Of a stretch of 64,000 nucleotides of DNA, positions 9,067 to 17,460 are shown one piece after another (position 1 is the first letter of the stretch; each line of letters starts with the position of its first letter). Source of the DNA: Vallitalea pronyensis (GTDB lineage Bacteria > Bacillota > Clostridia > Lachnospirales > Vallitaleaceae); the NCBI RefSeq assembly GCF_018141445.1, contig NZ_CP058649.1:453001-517000 (forward strand). The letters are read 5' to 3'. The notes under the pieces are model-generated. The model did no database searches, was not told the DNA's origin, and was given only the letters and a program-made list of their open reading frames with translations. The position numbers and the translations under genes were made by a program.

Positions 9067-11007
9067 GTGATAAAGAAACGTCTTCTTAACCTTATTCGTA
9101 AGCGAGCAACTCCAAAAACAAGTAGGATTAACCAACAGTCATTTAAGGCCATGAATATGAGTAAATTGGCTGTTGAGGAACAATTAGCAGTGCGTCATAT
9201 GATTAAAAGGACAATACCATTTATACGTAATAAGACAATACCCATACCTGCATGGAATCTAAGACCTTATGAATTTTTATTTGAGAATAATGGTGCTGAT
9301 TCCGTTAACCCGAAGTTATGGCAACAAGGTAGAATGAATGCTTTAGCAGGACTTTTTCAAGTGACTGAGCAGATTTATCAAATAAGGGGATATGATCTTG
9401 CTAACATGAATTTGATTAAGGGACATACAGGATGGATTGTCATCGGGTGTTTATCATCTGAAGAAACAGCAAGGGCAGCTATTCAATTTGCAAAAGAGCA
9501 AATAAAAGATTTCAGCATAAGTGCTGTCATCATAACCCATTCCCATGCAGATCACTACGGTGGTGTACTGGGTGTTCTAGATGAGGCTGATTCAAAGGCG
9601 TTGTATGTATATGTGCCACAGGGTTTTATGCACGCTGTCATCGAAGAGAATGTTTACGCAGGGATTGCCATGTCAAGACGAGGGTTATACATGTATGGCG
9701 AGATATTACCCCGAGACCCAAGAGGACAAATCGATTGTGGTATTGGGAAATATGTCTCATTAGGCAACCAGACATTAACCAATCGTCTCATACACATTGA
9801 CAATAAAAATCCAAAACTATCCTATACCCAGAAAACCATTGATGGTATACCCATGCAATTTCAGTTAACGCCAGATACAGAGGCGCCAGCAGAAATGAAC
9901 ATTTATTTTCCTCAGCAAAAAACCTTGTGTATGGCAGAGAATTGTAGTGTCACCATGCACAATATCTATACGTTAAGAGGCGCAAAAATACGTAATCCAG
10001 TAGCGTGGGCTTATTATATCCAAGAAGCCATTGATGCATTTGGCAAAGATTTAGCATATATCTTTCAAGTGCATAATTGGCCCAGAATAGGCCATGATGA
10101 CTGTATTGACTTCATGGAAAAACAACGGGACCTGTACCAATACCTGAATGACCAAACGTTACGATTACTGAATAAAGGTTATACCATTGATAATATTGGT
10201 AAGGTACTTACCTTACCAGATAGTTTGGGCGATGAGTGGTTTAACAGTCAGTTTTACGGAACAGTCAATACCAATGCCAAAGGCATTTACCAGAGGTATA
10301 TTGGTTGGTATAGTGGTAATCCAGTTGATTTAAATCCTTTGACACCTGAAGAAGCAGGTCGTAAATACCTGGAATACATGGGTGGTGAAGAACGTATGTT
10401 AGAAAAAGCCACTGAAGATTTTAAAAAAGGCGAATACCAATGGGTAGCACAAGCCATGAAACACATTATCTACCACAACCCAGATAATAAAAAAGCAAAA
10501 GAACTATGTGCTGATGCTCTAGAACAGCTGGGATACATTGCTGAGTCAGGTGCATGGCGTAATGAATACTTGATGGGTGCCTTTGAACTGCGGTTTGGTG
10601 CCATTAAAATGCTTGGTTCCACCATAACAGATGATGTTCTTAATGCACTGCCACTGCAAAACGTTTTATATTTAATGAGTATCAGAATAGATGGTGTTAG
10701 AGCTGGTGATTATAATTTTACATTAGGGTTTCACATAAAAGATACAGAACAGACTGCATATACAGAGCTAAAGCGGGGAATCTTTAGGTATCTGGGTGCT
10801 GATGCGTTGTATGAACCGGATGTAATGCTCTTGATGACACGAAAAGAACTATATACCTTATCCACAACGAACAAAGTGCCTAAAACCATTGTGGTATTAG
10901 GTGATTTGAAGAAATGGGATGCGTTCTTAGATGTTTTAGAGGATATTAATCCTAGTTTCAATATCATGACACCATTAGAACAAGAAACAAGAATCAATAA
11001 GGTTTAA
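9067..11007 (+). CDS. Alkyl/aryl-sulfatase-type metallo-beta-lactamase-fold hydrolase
   Basis: A 646-aa protein of the SdsA1/BDS1 alkylsulfatase group. It shows the zinc motif THSHADHYGG, further ligands in PDTEAPAEMNIYFP and CMAENC, the family block HNIYTLRGA and VHNWPRIG. A helical dimerisation region follows (about 390-520), then an SCP2-like C-terminal domain (about 530-646). Family members hydrolyse primary or secondary alkyl sulfates using two zinc ions. Many relatives are exported, but the N terminus here (KKRLLNLIRKRATPKTSR) is basic with no obvious signal peptide, so I expect a cytoplasmic enzyme. GTG 9067 follows a weak AGGTGA site. Confidence 0.82.
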   Translation: MIKKRLLNLIRKRATPKTSRINQQSFKAMNMSKLAVEEQLAVRHMIKRTIPFIRNKTIPIPAWNLRPYEFLFENNGADSVNPKLWQQGRMNALAGLFQVTEQIYQIRGYDLANMNLIKGHTGWIVIGCLSSEETARAAIQFAKEQIKDFSISAVIITHSHADHYGGVLGVLDEADSKALYVYVPQGFMHAVIEENVYAGIAMSRRGLYMYGEILPRDPRGQIDCGIGKYVSLGNQTLTNRLIHIDNKNPKLSYTQKTIDGIPMQFQLTPDTEAPAEMNIYFPQQKTLCMAENCSVTMHNIYTLRGAKIRNPVAWAYYIQEAIDAFGKDLAYIFQVHNWPRIGHDDCIDFMEKQRDLYQYLNDQTLRLLNKGYTIDNIGKVLTLPDSLGDEWFNSQFYGTVNTNAKGIYQRYIGWYSGNPVDLNPLTPEEAGRKYLEYMGGEERMLEKATEDFKKGEYQWVAQAMKHIIYHNPDNKKAKELCADALEQLGYIAESGAWRNEYLMGAFELRFGAIKMLGSTITDDVLNALPLQNVLYLMSIRIDGVRAGDYNFTLGFHIKDTEQTAYTELKRGIFRYLGADALYEPDVMLLMTRKELYTLSTTNKVPKTIVVLGDLKKWDAFLDVLEDINPSFNIMTPLEQETRINKV

Positions 11008-11207
11008 TCTGCTATAGTTATAAATAATTAATAATAGGTATGTATAAGAAGATATTGCTCATACTATAATAAGATGAATAATACAGTGATGACAAGGTTC
11101 ATGACGGATTATTCACTTAAACTAGGGGTATAGTAGGAGCATGCTGTAAGGGAAAATGAAACACAAGTAATGAAGAAGTAACAAAAATAACTTTCGAGGT
11201 GAGTGTA

Positions 11208-11426
11208 ATGAAAAATAAAAGTTTTAAAGCAATTCTAGCTGTATTTGGCTTATGTTTACTATTAATGGTAGGATGTCAAGGTGATGAACCAAATCCAGAG
11301 AATCCAACCACACCGTCACAAACGGGTGGGGGTACCAGTGAGATGGTTCCAGAAGATACGGACAATGTTGATGATGTAGACAATGCTGATGGCAGTGTGG
11401 ATAATGCTGAGGGTAATGTAGAGTAA
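11208..11426 (+). CDS. Small acidic lipoprotein
   Basis: A 72-aa precursor with a lipoprotein signal (basic MKNKSFK, hydrophobic core, lipobox LMVGC with Cys at about residue 23). The mature part is only about 50 residues, disordered, rich in Asp, Asn, Glu, Pro and Thr, with repeats of DNVDDVDNADGSVDNAEG type. ATG 11208 is chosen over the in-frame GTG 11199 because GAGGTGA lies 7 nt upstream. No function can be given; it has its own terminator. Confidence 0.7.
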   Translation: MKNKSFKAILAVFGLCLLLMVGCQGDEPNPENPTTPSQTGGGTSEMVPEDTDNVDDVDNADGSVDNAEGNVE

Positions 11427-11440
11427 GATGTTTGAAATTA

Positions 11441-11475
11441 GAGACTAAGGGGCTGAGGCTTCTTAGTCTCTTTTT
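11441..11475 (+). terminator. Intrinsic terminator after the small lipoprotein
   Basis: A nine-base-pair perfect stem GAGACTAAG/CTTAGTCTC with a 12-nt loop and TTTTTAT. Confidence 0.85.
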
Positions 11476-11619
11476 ATGTCTTATAGAAATTTTTTTTAAC
11501 TTAGCCTTTCAATTATATATGAGTGAAGGTTTTTTTATTAAATAACTTGCTTTGCAAGATATCATGTAGCGGCTTTGTAGGTAAGGTAAGTGGGGGGAAC
11601 AGCCAACGGGAGTTATGTG

Positions 11620-11746
11620 ATACCCTATCGTGTGTTCATGCACTTTCGTTGCATTTGTTGCTTTTATCTGTTGGAGGAGAGTGGCAACAAGCTGCAAAAG
11701 TCCTTTATGAACACACGATAGGGTATTGAAGTGGGTGCCACTTTTT
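11620..11746. repeat. Large nested inverted repeat plus short terminator-like stem
   Basis: A 20-bp perfect inverted repeat: ATACCCTATCGTGTGTTCAT at 11620-11639 and its complement at 11707-11726. The 67-nt interior folds again (TTGCATTTGTTGC against GCAACAAGCTGCAA with a small internal loop). AAGTGG-GTG-CCACTTTTT follows at once (11729-11746) and looks like a terminator. There is no coding frame. It may be a small RNA end, a decayed miniature element or an elaborate terminator. Confidence 0.6.
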
Positions 11747-11760
11747 AGTGAGTAAAACAG

Positions 11761-11940
11761 TTTATTAAGTAAGAGGAGTGGAGGATTTGTGTGGGTGGGG
11801 GGATGTGTGTGGATGGGTGAATAAATTTAGGAATAGATAGGTGAGGGGGATATTTGTTTGAAAGATGTTTCGTGTTGTTTATGTGTTAGGTGGTGTAGTA
11901 TAATAGAGGGAATGAATGATGATGTTAGGACGTTGAAGGA
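11761..11940 (+). other. Extreme G-rich, C-free stretch before the response regulator
   Basis: By hand count these 180 bases contain 69 G and only 2 C. Runs GGG, GGGGGG, GG and GGG at 11793-11817 could form a two-tier G-quadruplex on the + strand. No consensus promoter is obvious, although one must drive the following genes. The skew continues through the response regulator. Confidence 0.7.
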
Positions 11941-11949
11941 GCAGAAGGG

Positions 11950-12648
11950 GTGTTTGGGTTGTATAAGATCTATTTAGTGGAAGATGATAGAGGTTTGAGG
12001 GATCATATGAAGGCTTATTTGGAGAAGTTTGATTATGAGGTTTATGTGGTGGAAGACTATAAGCGGGTTGACGAGGAGTTTGATGTCATTAAGCCGGATT
12101 TGGTTTTGTTGGATATCCATCTGCCTTATTATGATGGATTTTATTATTGTCGGGCTATTCGGAAGAAGTCTAAGGTTCCTATTATGTTTGTGTCTGCGAC
12201 GACAGAGGATATACAGCAGATTAGGGCCATTGAATTGGGTGGGGATGATTATATAACGAAGCCTTTTAGTTTGCAGTTATTGTTGACGAAGATTAATGCT
12301 TTTTTGAGAAGAGTTTATGGGGAGTATGGTGATGTTGGACGTGATGTAATGGGGGTTAAGGGTCTTACACTGGATGAACGTAGTTTTAAGATGAACTATC
12401 ATGGGCAGGTTTATGAGCTCAGTAAGAATGAATTTACATTACTTAAGATGCTCATGGTACATGTGGATCATGTGGTGTCCAGAGAGGATTTATTGACGGT
12501 ACTATGGGATGAGGATGCTTTTGTGGATGATAATACGTTGACGGTTAACGTGACACGGGTTAAGAATAGATTAAAGGAAGCAGGGCTTTTGGATGTGGTT
12601 AAAACAAAAAGAGGTGTGGGATATGTTTTTGAAAGCGGTGCCTTATAA
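11950..12648 (+). CDS. OmpR/PhoB-family response regulator (BceR-like)
   Basis: A 232-aa regulator. Receiver domain about 3-118: acidic pair EDD, phospho-acceptor Asp in LVLLDIHLPYYDGF, Thr/Ser in FVSATT, Lys in DYITKPF. A winged-helix DNA-binding domain fills about 130-230 (LSKNEFTLLKMLM, DDNTLTVNVTRVKNRL, TKRGVGYVF). Its partner kinase and the ABC genes that follow are of the antimicrobial-peptide-sensing Bce type. The start could be GTG 11950 (GAAGGAG 9 nt upstream) or TTG 11959. Codon use is strongly G/T-ending (TTG, GTG, GGG), the reverse of the next gene. Its probable binding site is the direct repeat at 14024-14042. Confidence 0.88.
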   Translation: MFGLYKIYLVEDDRGLRDHMKAYLEKFDYEVYVVEDYKRVDEEFDVIKPDLVLLDIHLPYYDGFYYCRAIRKKSKVPIMFVSATTEDIQQIRAIELGGDDYITKPFSLQLLLTKINAFLRRVYGEYGDVGRDVMGVKGLTLDERSFKMNYHGQVYELSKNEFTLLKMLMVHVDHVVSREDLLTVLWDEDAFVDDNTLTVNVTRVKNRLKEAGLLDVVKTKRGVGYVFESGAL

Positions 12649-13672
12649 AGAACTTTTGGTACGATTTATAAAGGACCAAACCAGTGTGATAGGTGTATTT
12701 TTTATCAATACGGCTTTGATTATTATGTTTTATTTTTTTTCAACCGACGGTCAAGTATCCATAGCTTATCCTATAATCCTATCCCTATTTACCTTCGTAT
12801 GCTATGGCATATGGGTAGGTTTTCGTTATGTCCAATTTCATCAAAAAATCCAAGATGCCAAAGTTGATCCCCATTATGATGTGTCAGCAGATACATATGA
12901 GCACCAGGAAATGCTAAAAGCCCTTCGTCAGTTGCATAAACACTACATGGAAAGGCTTAGTACCCTTCAAGAGGAAAATACAGTCAATAACCGATTTCTC
13001 TATCAATGGATTCATGAAACCAAAACACCTGTCTCTGTTATCCATCTTATTCTTCAAAAATTGGACGAAAGGTTTCCAGATGACCAGGTATTCATCCATG
13101 ACATACGCCAAGAAAACAATAAAATCCTTGATAACTTGGATAAAGCCCTTAACATGGTTCGTTTAAAAGAATTTGCCAAGGACTATCAACCCGAACCCGT
13201 CTCCCTATCTAAGCTCCTAAAAGATGTCATCAATAATCATAAAAAACAATTCATCTATCATAATGTATTCCCTGTAATTGAAGGCAACCCAGATAATAGC
13301 TGTATTCTATCCGATAAAAAATGGTACCGCTTCATGCTTGAACAGCTTATCTCCAACGGTATCAAATACAGTACAACCAAAAACCAAAGCAAAAATCTCT
13401 ACTTTAACATAAAACAGGACCACACCCACACCTACCTCTACGTAAAAGACGAAGGAATAGGTATCCCCCCATACGACTTACCACGCATATACCAGCCCTT
13501 CTTCACCGGAGAAAACGGCAGACACCATAAAAATGCCACCGGTATGGGACTCTATCTCTGCCATATGATCGCCAACAAGCTAAATCACCAACTTACCATC
13601 CAATCAACCCAAGGAAAAGGCACCACCGTAGAAATCAAATGTCTAACCAAAAATAACGAAAACACACTTTAA
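12623..13672 (+). CDS. Sensor histidine kinase (BceS-like)
   Basis: A 349-aa intramembrane-sensing kinase. Two transmembrane segments in the first 65 residues are joined by almost no extracellular loop. The H-box WIHETKTPVSVIH carries the phosphorylated His, and the ATPase domain has the N box (LISNGIKYS), G1 (DEGIGIPPYDL), F box (YQPFFTGENG) and G2 (GMGLYLCHM). The short-loop layout means it cannot sense a peptide alone and normally works through the partner ABC permease. ATG 12623 follows GAGGTG and overlaps the regulator by 26 nt. From about codon 100 the gene is A/C rich, in sharp contrast to the G/T-rich regulator gene. Confidence 0.88.
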   Translation: MFLKAVPYKELLVRFIKDQTSVIGVFFINTALIIMFYFFSTDGQVSIAYPIILSLFTFVCYGIWVGFRYVQFHQKIQDAKVDPHYDVSADTYEHQEMLKALRQLHKHYMERLSTLQEENTVNNRFLYQWIHETKTPVSVIHLILQKLDERFPDDQVFIHDIRQENNKILDNLDKALNMVRLKEFAKDYQPEPVSLSKLLKDVINNHKKQFIYHNVFPVIEGNPDNSCILSDKKWYRFMLEQLISNGIKYSTTKNQSKNLYFNIKQDHTHTYLYVKDEGIGIPPYDLPRIYQPFFTGENGRHHKNATGMGLYLCHMIANKLNHQLTIQSTQGKGTTVEIKCLTKNNENTL

Positions 13673-13813
13673 AACAATTTGGTTATCTATAGCCCTACAA
13701 TTTGCCCATTCCCTTGACATAACCCATCCTAAAATTACAAAAACTATCAACGCCATTAGCAACAACATACGCAGAATATGAAGCCCCTATCCAAAAATAT
13801 ACCCACCACACCA

Positions 13814-13991
13814 GTAAGTTAAGGACTTAATACAACGTCAACATCACAAGAAGATACCATAGGGTGTGCGTCAAGCGAACCACGGACGGTGAGCGCAGGC
13901 ACTCTAAACACGGACGTTTAGGTGCCTGAAAAGCACACCCTATGGTATCTTCCAACAACCCCTAGCCCCAAATATTAAGTCCTTAACTTAC
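13814..13991. repeat. 178-bp doubly nested inverted repeat between the kinase and the ABC genes
   Basis: Outer arms of 19 bp are perfect (13814-13832 with 13973-13991, arm GTAAGTTAAGGACTTAATA). Inner arms of 20 bp are also perfect (13850-13869 with 13933-13952, containing ATACCATAGGGTGTG). Inside are two further stems: 13896-13909 with 13916-13928 (one bulged T), and a weaker one at 13875-13896. Each places the same octamer CACGGACG at its tip (13881-13888 and 13909-13916). There is no T tract and no reading frame. It could be a structured RNA, a miniature mobile element or a DNA cruciform. Confidence 0.8.
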
Positions 13992-14023
13992 GGAAACATC
14001 CCATAAGCCCAACCCTTTCAAAA

Positions 14024-14079
14024 CTGTAAGCTTTCTGTAAGCCTATTCAATGGCGCAATCACCCCCCAACCCCTATACT
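14024..14079 (+). promoter_or_regulatory. Probable response-regulator box and promoter of the ABC genes
   Basis: CTGTAAGC occurs twice in tandem (14024-14031 and 14035-14042), an 11-bp period that puts both half-sites on one face of the helix, as expected for OmpR-family regulators. A -10 TATACT lies at 14074-14079; the matching -35 position (TGGCGC) is poor. Together these suit activation by the upstream regulator rather than constitutive expression. Confidence 0.6.
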
Positions 14080-14127
14080 ATACATACAACAAGCCCAAGG
14101 CTTACAACCCAAGACAGGAGGCAACAC

Positions 14128-14883
14128 ATGAAAACCGTATTAGATACAAAAAGCATCACAAAAATATATGGCAACAAAGACACTAAAACACATGCCTTAT
14201 GTGGTATTGATCTTACAGTAATGGAAGGCGAATTCGTAGGTATCATGGGACCTTCAGGAAGTGGCAAAACAACCCTACTCAATATCCTGGGTGGCATCGA
14301 CAAACCCTCATCCGGCACCATCAAAATCATGAACAACAACATGGAAAGCTTACAAAAAGACCAACTGGCGTTATTCCGAAGACAAAACATCGGTTTTATC
14401 TTCCAAGAATTCAACCTACTGGACAGTCTAACCTTAAGAGAAAATATCATGCTTCCCATGATTCTCGACAAAAGACAAACCAAAGAAATGGAAGCAAGAG
14501 CTCAGGACATCATGCATTTTTTTGATATCTACGACATCAAAGACAAATACCCCTATCATGTGTCAGGGGGACAGAAGCAAAGAGCAGCAGCTAGTAGAGC
14601 CTTAATAAATGAACCAAGTATTGTACTTGCTGATGAACCCACAGGCAACTTAGACTCCAAATCTTCTAATAACATGATGCAAACCTTAGTTAAGATGAAC
14701 AAAGAAAGGAACAGTACCATTCTAATGGTGACTCACGATCCCTTTGCAGCCAGTTTTTGCCATCGGATTATTTTTATCAAAGACGGTTCCATTGAAATGG
14801 AAATTGTCAAAAAAGGGGAACGCCAAGAATTCTTCGATCAGATTTTGGACTGTGAAGCTATTTTGGGAGGTGATCGTCGATGA
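14128..14883 (+). CDS. BceA-like ABC transporter ATP-binding protein
   Basis: A 251-aa ATPase with Walker A GPSGSGKTTL, Q-loop FQEFNLL, signature VSGGQKQR, Walker B IVLADEPTGNLD and H-loop THD, typical of the MacB/BceA group that works with FtsX-type permeases. ATG 14128 is the start because AGGAGG lies 6 nt upstream; the frame is open earlier but only through promoter DNA. It overlaps the permease by four bases (ATGA). The pair probably senses and detoxifies cell-wall-targeting peptides, with the kinase reading its transport activity. Confidence 0.9.
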   Translation: MKTVLDTKSITKIYGNKDTKTHALCGIDLTVMEGEFVGIMGPSGSGKTTLLNILGGIDKPSSGTIKIMNNNMESLQKDQLALFRRQNIGFIFQEFNLLDSLTLRENIMLPMILDKRQTKEMEARAQDIMHFFDIYDIKDKYPYHVSGGQKQRAAASRALINEPSIVLADEPTGNLDSKSSNNMMQTLVKMNKERNSTILMVTHDPFAASFCHRIIFIKDGSIEMEIVKKGERQEFFDQILDCEAILGGDRR

Positions 14884-16832
14884 CCTTCAGGGATATTGTC
14901 ATCAAGAATTTTAAATACAACTTTAGACAGTATATTGCTTACTTTTTATGCAGCTCTTTTAATGTACTGGTTTTAACCATGTATGCTACATTTTATTATA
15001 ACGATAGTATTGTAAAAAACACGGAGGGAACAGTTATCGAAATAACCCTGAGACTGTGTTTATTTGCTCTGGTGATTTTCTGCTTTATGTTTATCAGCTA
15101 TGTGAATGGTTCTTTTATGCGGGGGAGAAATGCAGAATTTGGCCTCTTTCTTACCCTTGGGATGCGTAAGAAAGATATTGAAAAGACCATACGTGTTGAA
15201 AATGTGATGATCAGCACTGGTTCATTTATTGTTGGTATTGTAGCCGGTAGTGTGTTATCTAGGTTATTCTTTATGGCAGGCGTCAGTATACTTGAATTTG
15301 ATGGCATGACTTTTATGCTCAATCCAAAAGCATATGGTTTAACGTTCTTGTTGTTTATGGTGATTAACAGTTTTATGTACATTAAACGTAAGTTTTATAT
15401 GCGACAATTGGCATTAACAGAATTAATGAAAGATACTAGGCGGTCACAGCAGGGTAAATCCTCATGGGTAATTGGACTCCTAGGGCTTGTCATGGTTGGT
15501 GGTGCTTATGGTTACATCCATTATGCCATACAAGTTGGTTTAAAAGGCAATGACACGGTGATATTAGTCCTTGTATTGTTTAGTGTTGGCTTGTATCTGG
15601 TTATCAGTCATTTTGGTGCGCTTATGATTAAAAGCAGTAAAAAAAGATACTACAAACACATCATCGGTCTATCTACGATTAATTATCGTTTTATCGGATA
15701 TCGTAAAATTTTATTTAGTGTGACCATACTAAGTTGCACTGTTGTTTTTTTTGTAGGCGTTATCTACAGCGTCTATGTAATAAGTAGAGATATGACCAGC
15801 AAATATACCCCTTATGATGTGGTGTATATGGAAATGGCAGATAGAGACAATTTATCAAGAAAAAAATTATATGAAATTATCGACCAAGAATCTGCCAATA
15901 TGACAGAAGCGAAAACATTGGATTTTATACAAAGTACGTTACACTATCCCCATAGAGGCGAAATAATAGCATCAAGAGAGTCCTTTGTGTCAGAATCAGC
16001 CATTAAAGACCACCTCCATCAAGAATTAACCGATATTAAGGCGGGCCAAGTTGTATCTATTCGATCAAGGGATGAAGAGGTATGGGGTAAATCTGGGGAG
16101 ATTCTCAAGATAAAAGAAGGAAATAACCCTGAATTCACGTATACCGTTCGTGAAGAAATCTATGAAGTTGTGGGTAATGAAAGCTTTAGTCGTTTGTTTA
16201 GAAATCAGACTCTTATTGTATTAGATGATGATGATTATACCACCGTTATGCATACGTATGGTTTGGCACCATCAACATTGCATATGTTTAATTTTAAGGA
16301 TGACCCAACAACGGAAAAAGTCCTTAGACATATTATTCGAGCACAATATGGCGAAGAAAAAGCAAATGAGCGGATTTTTAGATATCGCTATGAAAAATAT
16401 TTCCATGTGTCTTCTAATCTTGTAGAAATGAAGGCAGGTATAGCGGTATTTGGCTTTACCTTATTCATAACAGGATTAATAGGTATTTTATTCTTTATAT
16501 CAAGTGGTGTTATGTTATATTTTAAAGTTTATACCAGTATGGAAGAGGCAAAAGTTAAATATGCCATGCTTTATAAAACAGGTATTATGGTAAAAGAAAT
16601 AAAACAAGCAATCGCTGATGAAATAAAACCAGTCTTTTTTATACCCGTTATACTAGGTGGGCTGGCAGGATTAGGGTTTATAGCCCTATTGTATAGACGT
16701 ACGGGCATATATGATAAACTACTGATGAATACAGCTTATCTTGTATTGATTTATACCCTTTTTACAGGTATCTTTTACATCATAACCAAGCGTAAATATA
16801 CGCGTACCATATTAGCGCATTTGAAAATATAA
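14880..16832 (+). CDS. BceB-like ABC transporter permease (FtsX family)
   Basis: A 650-aa permease with the BceB layout of about ten transmembrane segments. Four or more lie in the first 270 residues, then a pair near 220-310, a large extracellular domain of about 200 residues (about 315-510) and three segments at the C terminus. The N terminus (MTFRDIVIKNFKYNFRQYIAYF) is the usual amphipathic start, and NAEFGLFLTLGMRKKDI is the conserved cytoplasmic FtsX loop. The extracellular domain is where this family recognises peptide or lipid-II-complex ligands. Translationally coupled to the ATPase. Confidence 0.88.
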   Translation: MTFRDIVIKNFKYNFRQYIAYFLCSSFNVLVLTMYATFYYNDSIVKNTEGTVIEITLRLCLFALVIFCFMFISYVNGSFMRGRNAEFGLFLTLGMRKKDIEKTIRVENVMISTGSFIVGIVAGSVLSRLFFMAGVSILEFDGMTFMLNPKAYGLTFLLFMVINSFMYIKRKFYMRQLALTELMKDTRRSQQGKSSWVIGLLGLVMVGGAYGYIHYAIQVGLKGNDTVILVLVLFSVGLYLVISHFGALMIKSSKKRYYKHIIGLSTINYRFIGYRKILFSVTILSCTVVFFVGVIYSVYVISRDMTSKYTPYDVVYMEMADRDNLSRKKLYEIIDQESANMTEAKTLDFIQSTLHYPHRGEIIASRESFVSESAIKDHLHQELTDIKAGQVVSIRSRDEEVWGKSGEILKIKEGNNPEFTYTVREEIYEVVGNESFSRLFRNQTLIVLDDDDYTTVMHTYGLAPSTLHMFNFKDDPTTEKVLRHIIRAQYGEEKANERIFRYRYEKYFHVSSNLVEMKAGIAVFGFTLFITGLIGILFFISSGVMLYFKVYTSMEEAKVKYAMLYKTGIMVKEIKQAIADEIKPVFFIPVILGGLAGLGFIALLYRRTGIYDKLLMNTAYLVLIYTLFTGIFYIITKRKYTRTILAHLKI

Positions 16833-16848
16833 CCTTACCCCATCAAAA

Positions 16849-16917
16849 GATGCCGTATCATGAAAGTAACAATTCTAACCAACAAACTTTCATGATACGG
16901 TATCCCATCATTTTTTT
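16849..16917 (+). terminator. Long-stem terminator after the Bce-like operon
   Basis: A 19-bp stem (one G-T pair) between 16849-16867 and 16886-16904 with an 18-nt loop, arm core GCCGTATCATGAAAGT. TTTTTTTATA follows six bases later. Confidence 0.75.
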
Positions 16918-16922
16918 ATACC

Positions 16923-16951
16923 TTGACAGTCCCCATGGGCTATACTATAAT
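16923..16951 (+). promoter_or_regulatory. Consensus promoter of a candidate small RNA
   Basis: TTGACA (16923-16928), a 17-nt spacer and TATAAT (16946-16951): a perfect sigma-A promoter with no substantial reading frame behind it. Confidence 0.85.
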
Positions 16952-16956
16952 GAAAT

Positions 16957-17153
16957 TAAATAATAGGAGAAGAGGTTGTGCAATGTCTAAACACTTAACT
17001 AAATAATCAAATTGAATAAGAAGTGAAGAGATAGTAAGAGCAGGTCAGAGATGGCTTTGTTTGTGGTACTCTTTGCGATGATTTAGTTAAGAACACAAGT
17101 TTAGTATGCATATGGAGAACGTTTATACATCATGCTTGTAGGCATGTTTTTTT
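16957..17153 (+). ncRNA. Candidate structured non-coding RNA, about 195 nt
   Basis: Between a perfect promoter and a T-tract hairpin (CATGC-TTGTAG-GCATG then TTTTTTT, 17131-17153) there is no open frame beyond a few codons. The transcript can fold on itself: 16994-17008 pairs with 17077-17091 (14 of 15 bp), 16987-16992 with 17099-17104, and TGCA 16979-16982 with 17107-17110. Together they make a long interrupted stem with a small internal loop and a folded tip (AAGAG/CTCTT). Size and overall shape recall 6S RNA, but I cannot match the central bubble. It could also be an unknown regulator or an orphan leader. Confidence 0.5.
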
Positions 17154-17312
17154 GTACCCTTCTATAGGGTATGTAAATCATGCTGACATGAGAAATAGTA
17201 GGTAAGGTGACTTATAAGTGGTTGATAGATTCTTTTTGAAGCAATAAAAAAGAAGGAAAAGTCGTCTTTAGGTGTAAATGTATGAGCCTACATAGAATCG
17301 CGTATACGACAG

Positions 17313-17352
17313 AAGCTATAAATGACAACTGTGTTCATTTATAGCTTTTTTA
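17313..17352 (+). terminator. Strong intrinsic terminator upstream of the glycan cluster
   Basis: A thirteen-base-pair perfect stem (17313-17325 with 17335-17347, AAGCTATAAATGA arm) and TTTTTTATA. No gene lies between it and the candidate RNA's terminator at 17153. It may end a second short transcript (17154-17312) for which I see no clear promoter. Confidence 0.8.
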
Positions 17353-17460
17353 TACCTTATATTAGGATAAGCATAAAAACAGAATAAGATGGTCTTATTA
17401 AATTTGAGCAAGTATATTTCTTCACGAAGAACATGTATATAAAAAAAGAGGTGAAGAATA

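Noticed and set aside
11509-11729. Short frames on both strands around the inverted repeat
   Set aside because: They are created by the repeat arms; no ribosome site or protein-like composition.
12500-12800. dif site at the skew flip
   Set aside because: No sequence near the Firmicutes dif consensus was found near 12.65 kb.
14073-14483. Long minus-strand open frame of 136 codons
   Set aside because: It lies inside the BceA-like ATPase gene in antisense and has no family features or ribosome site.
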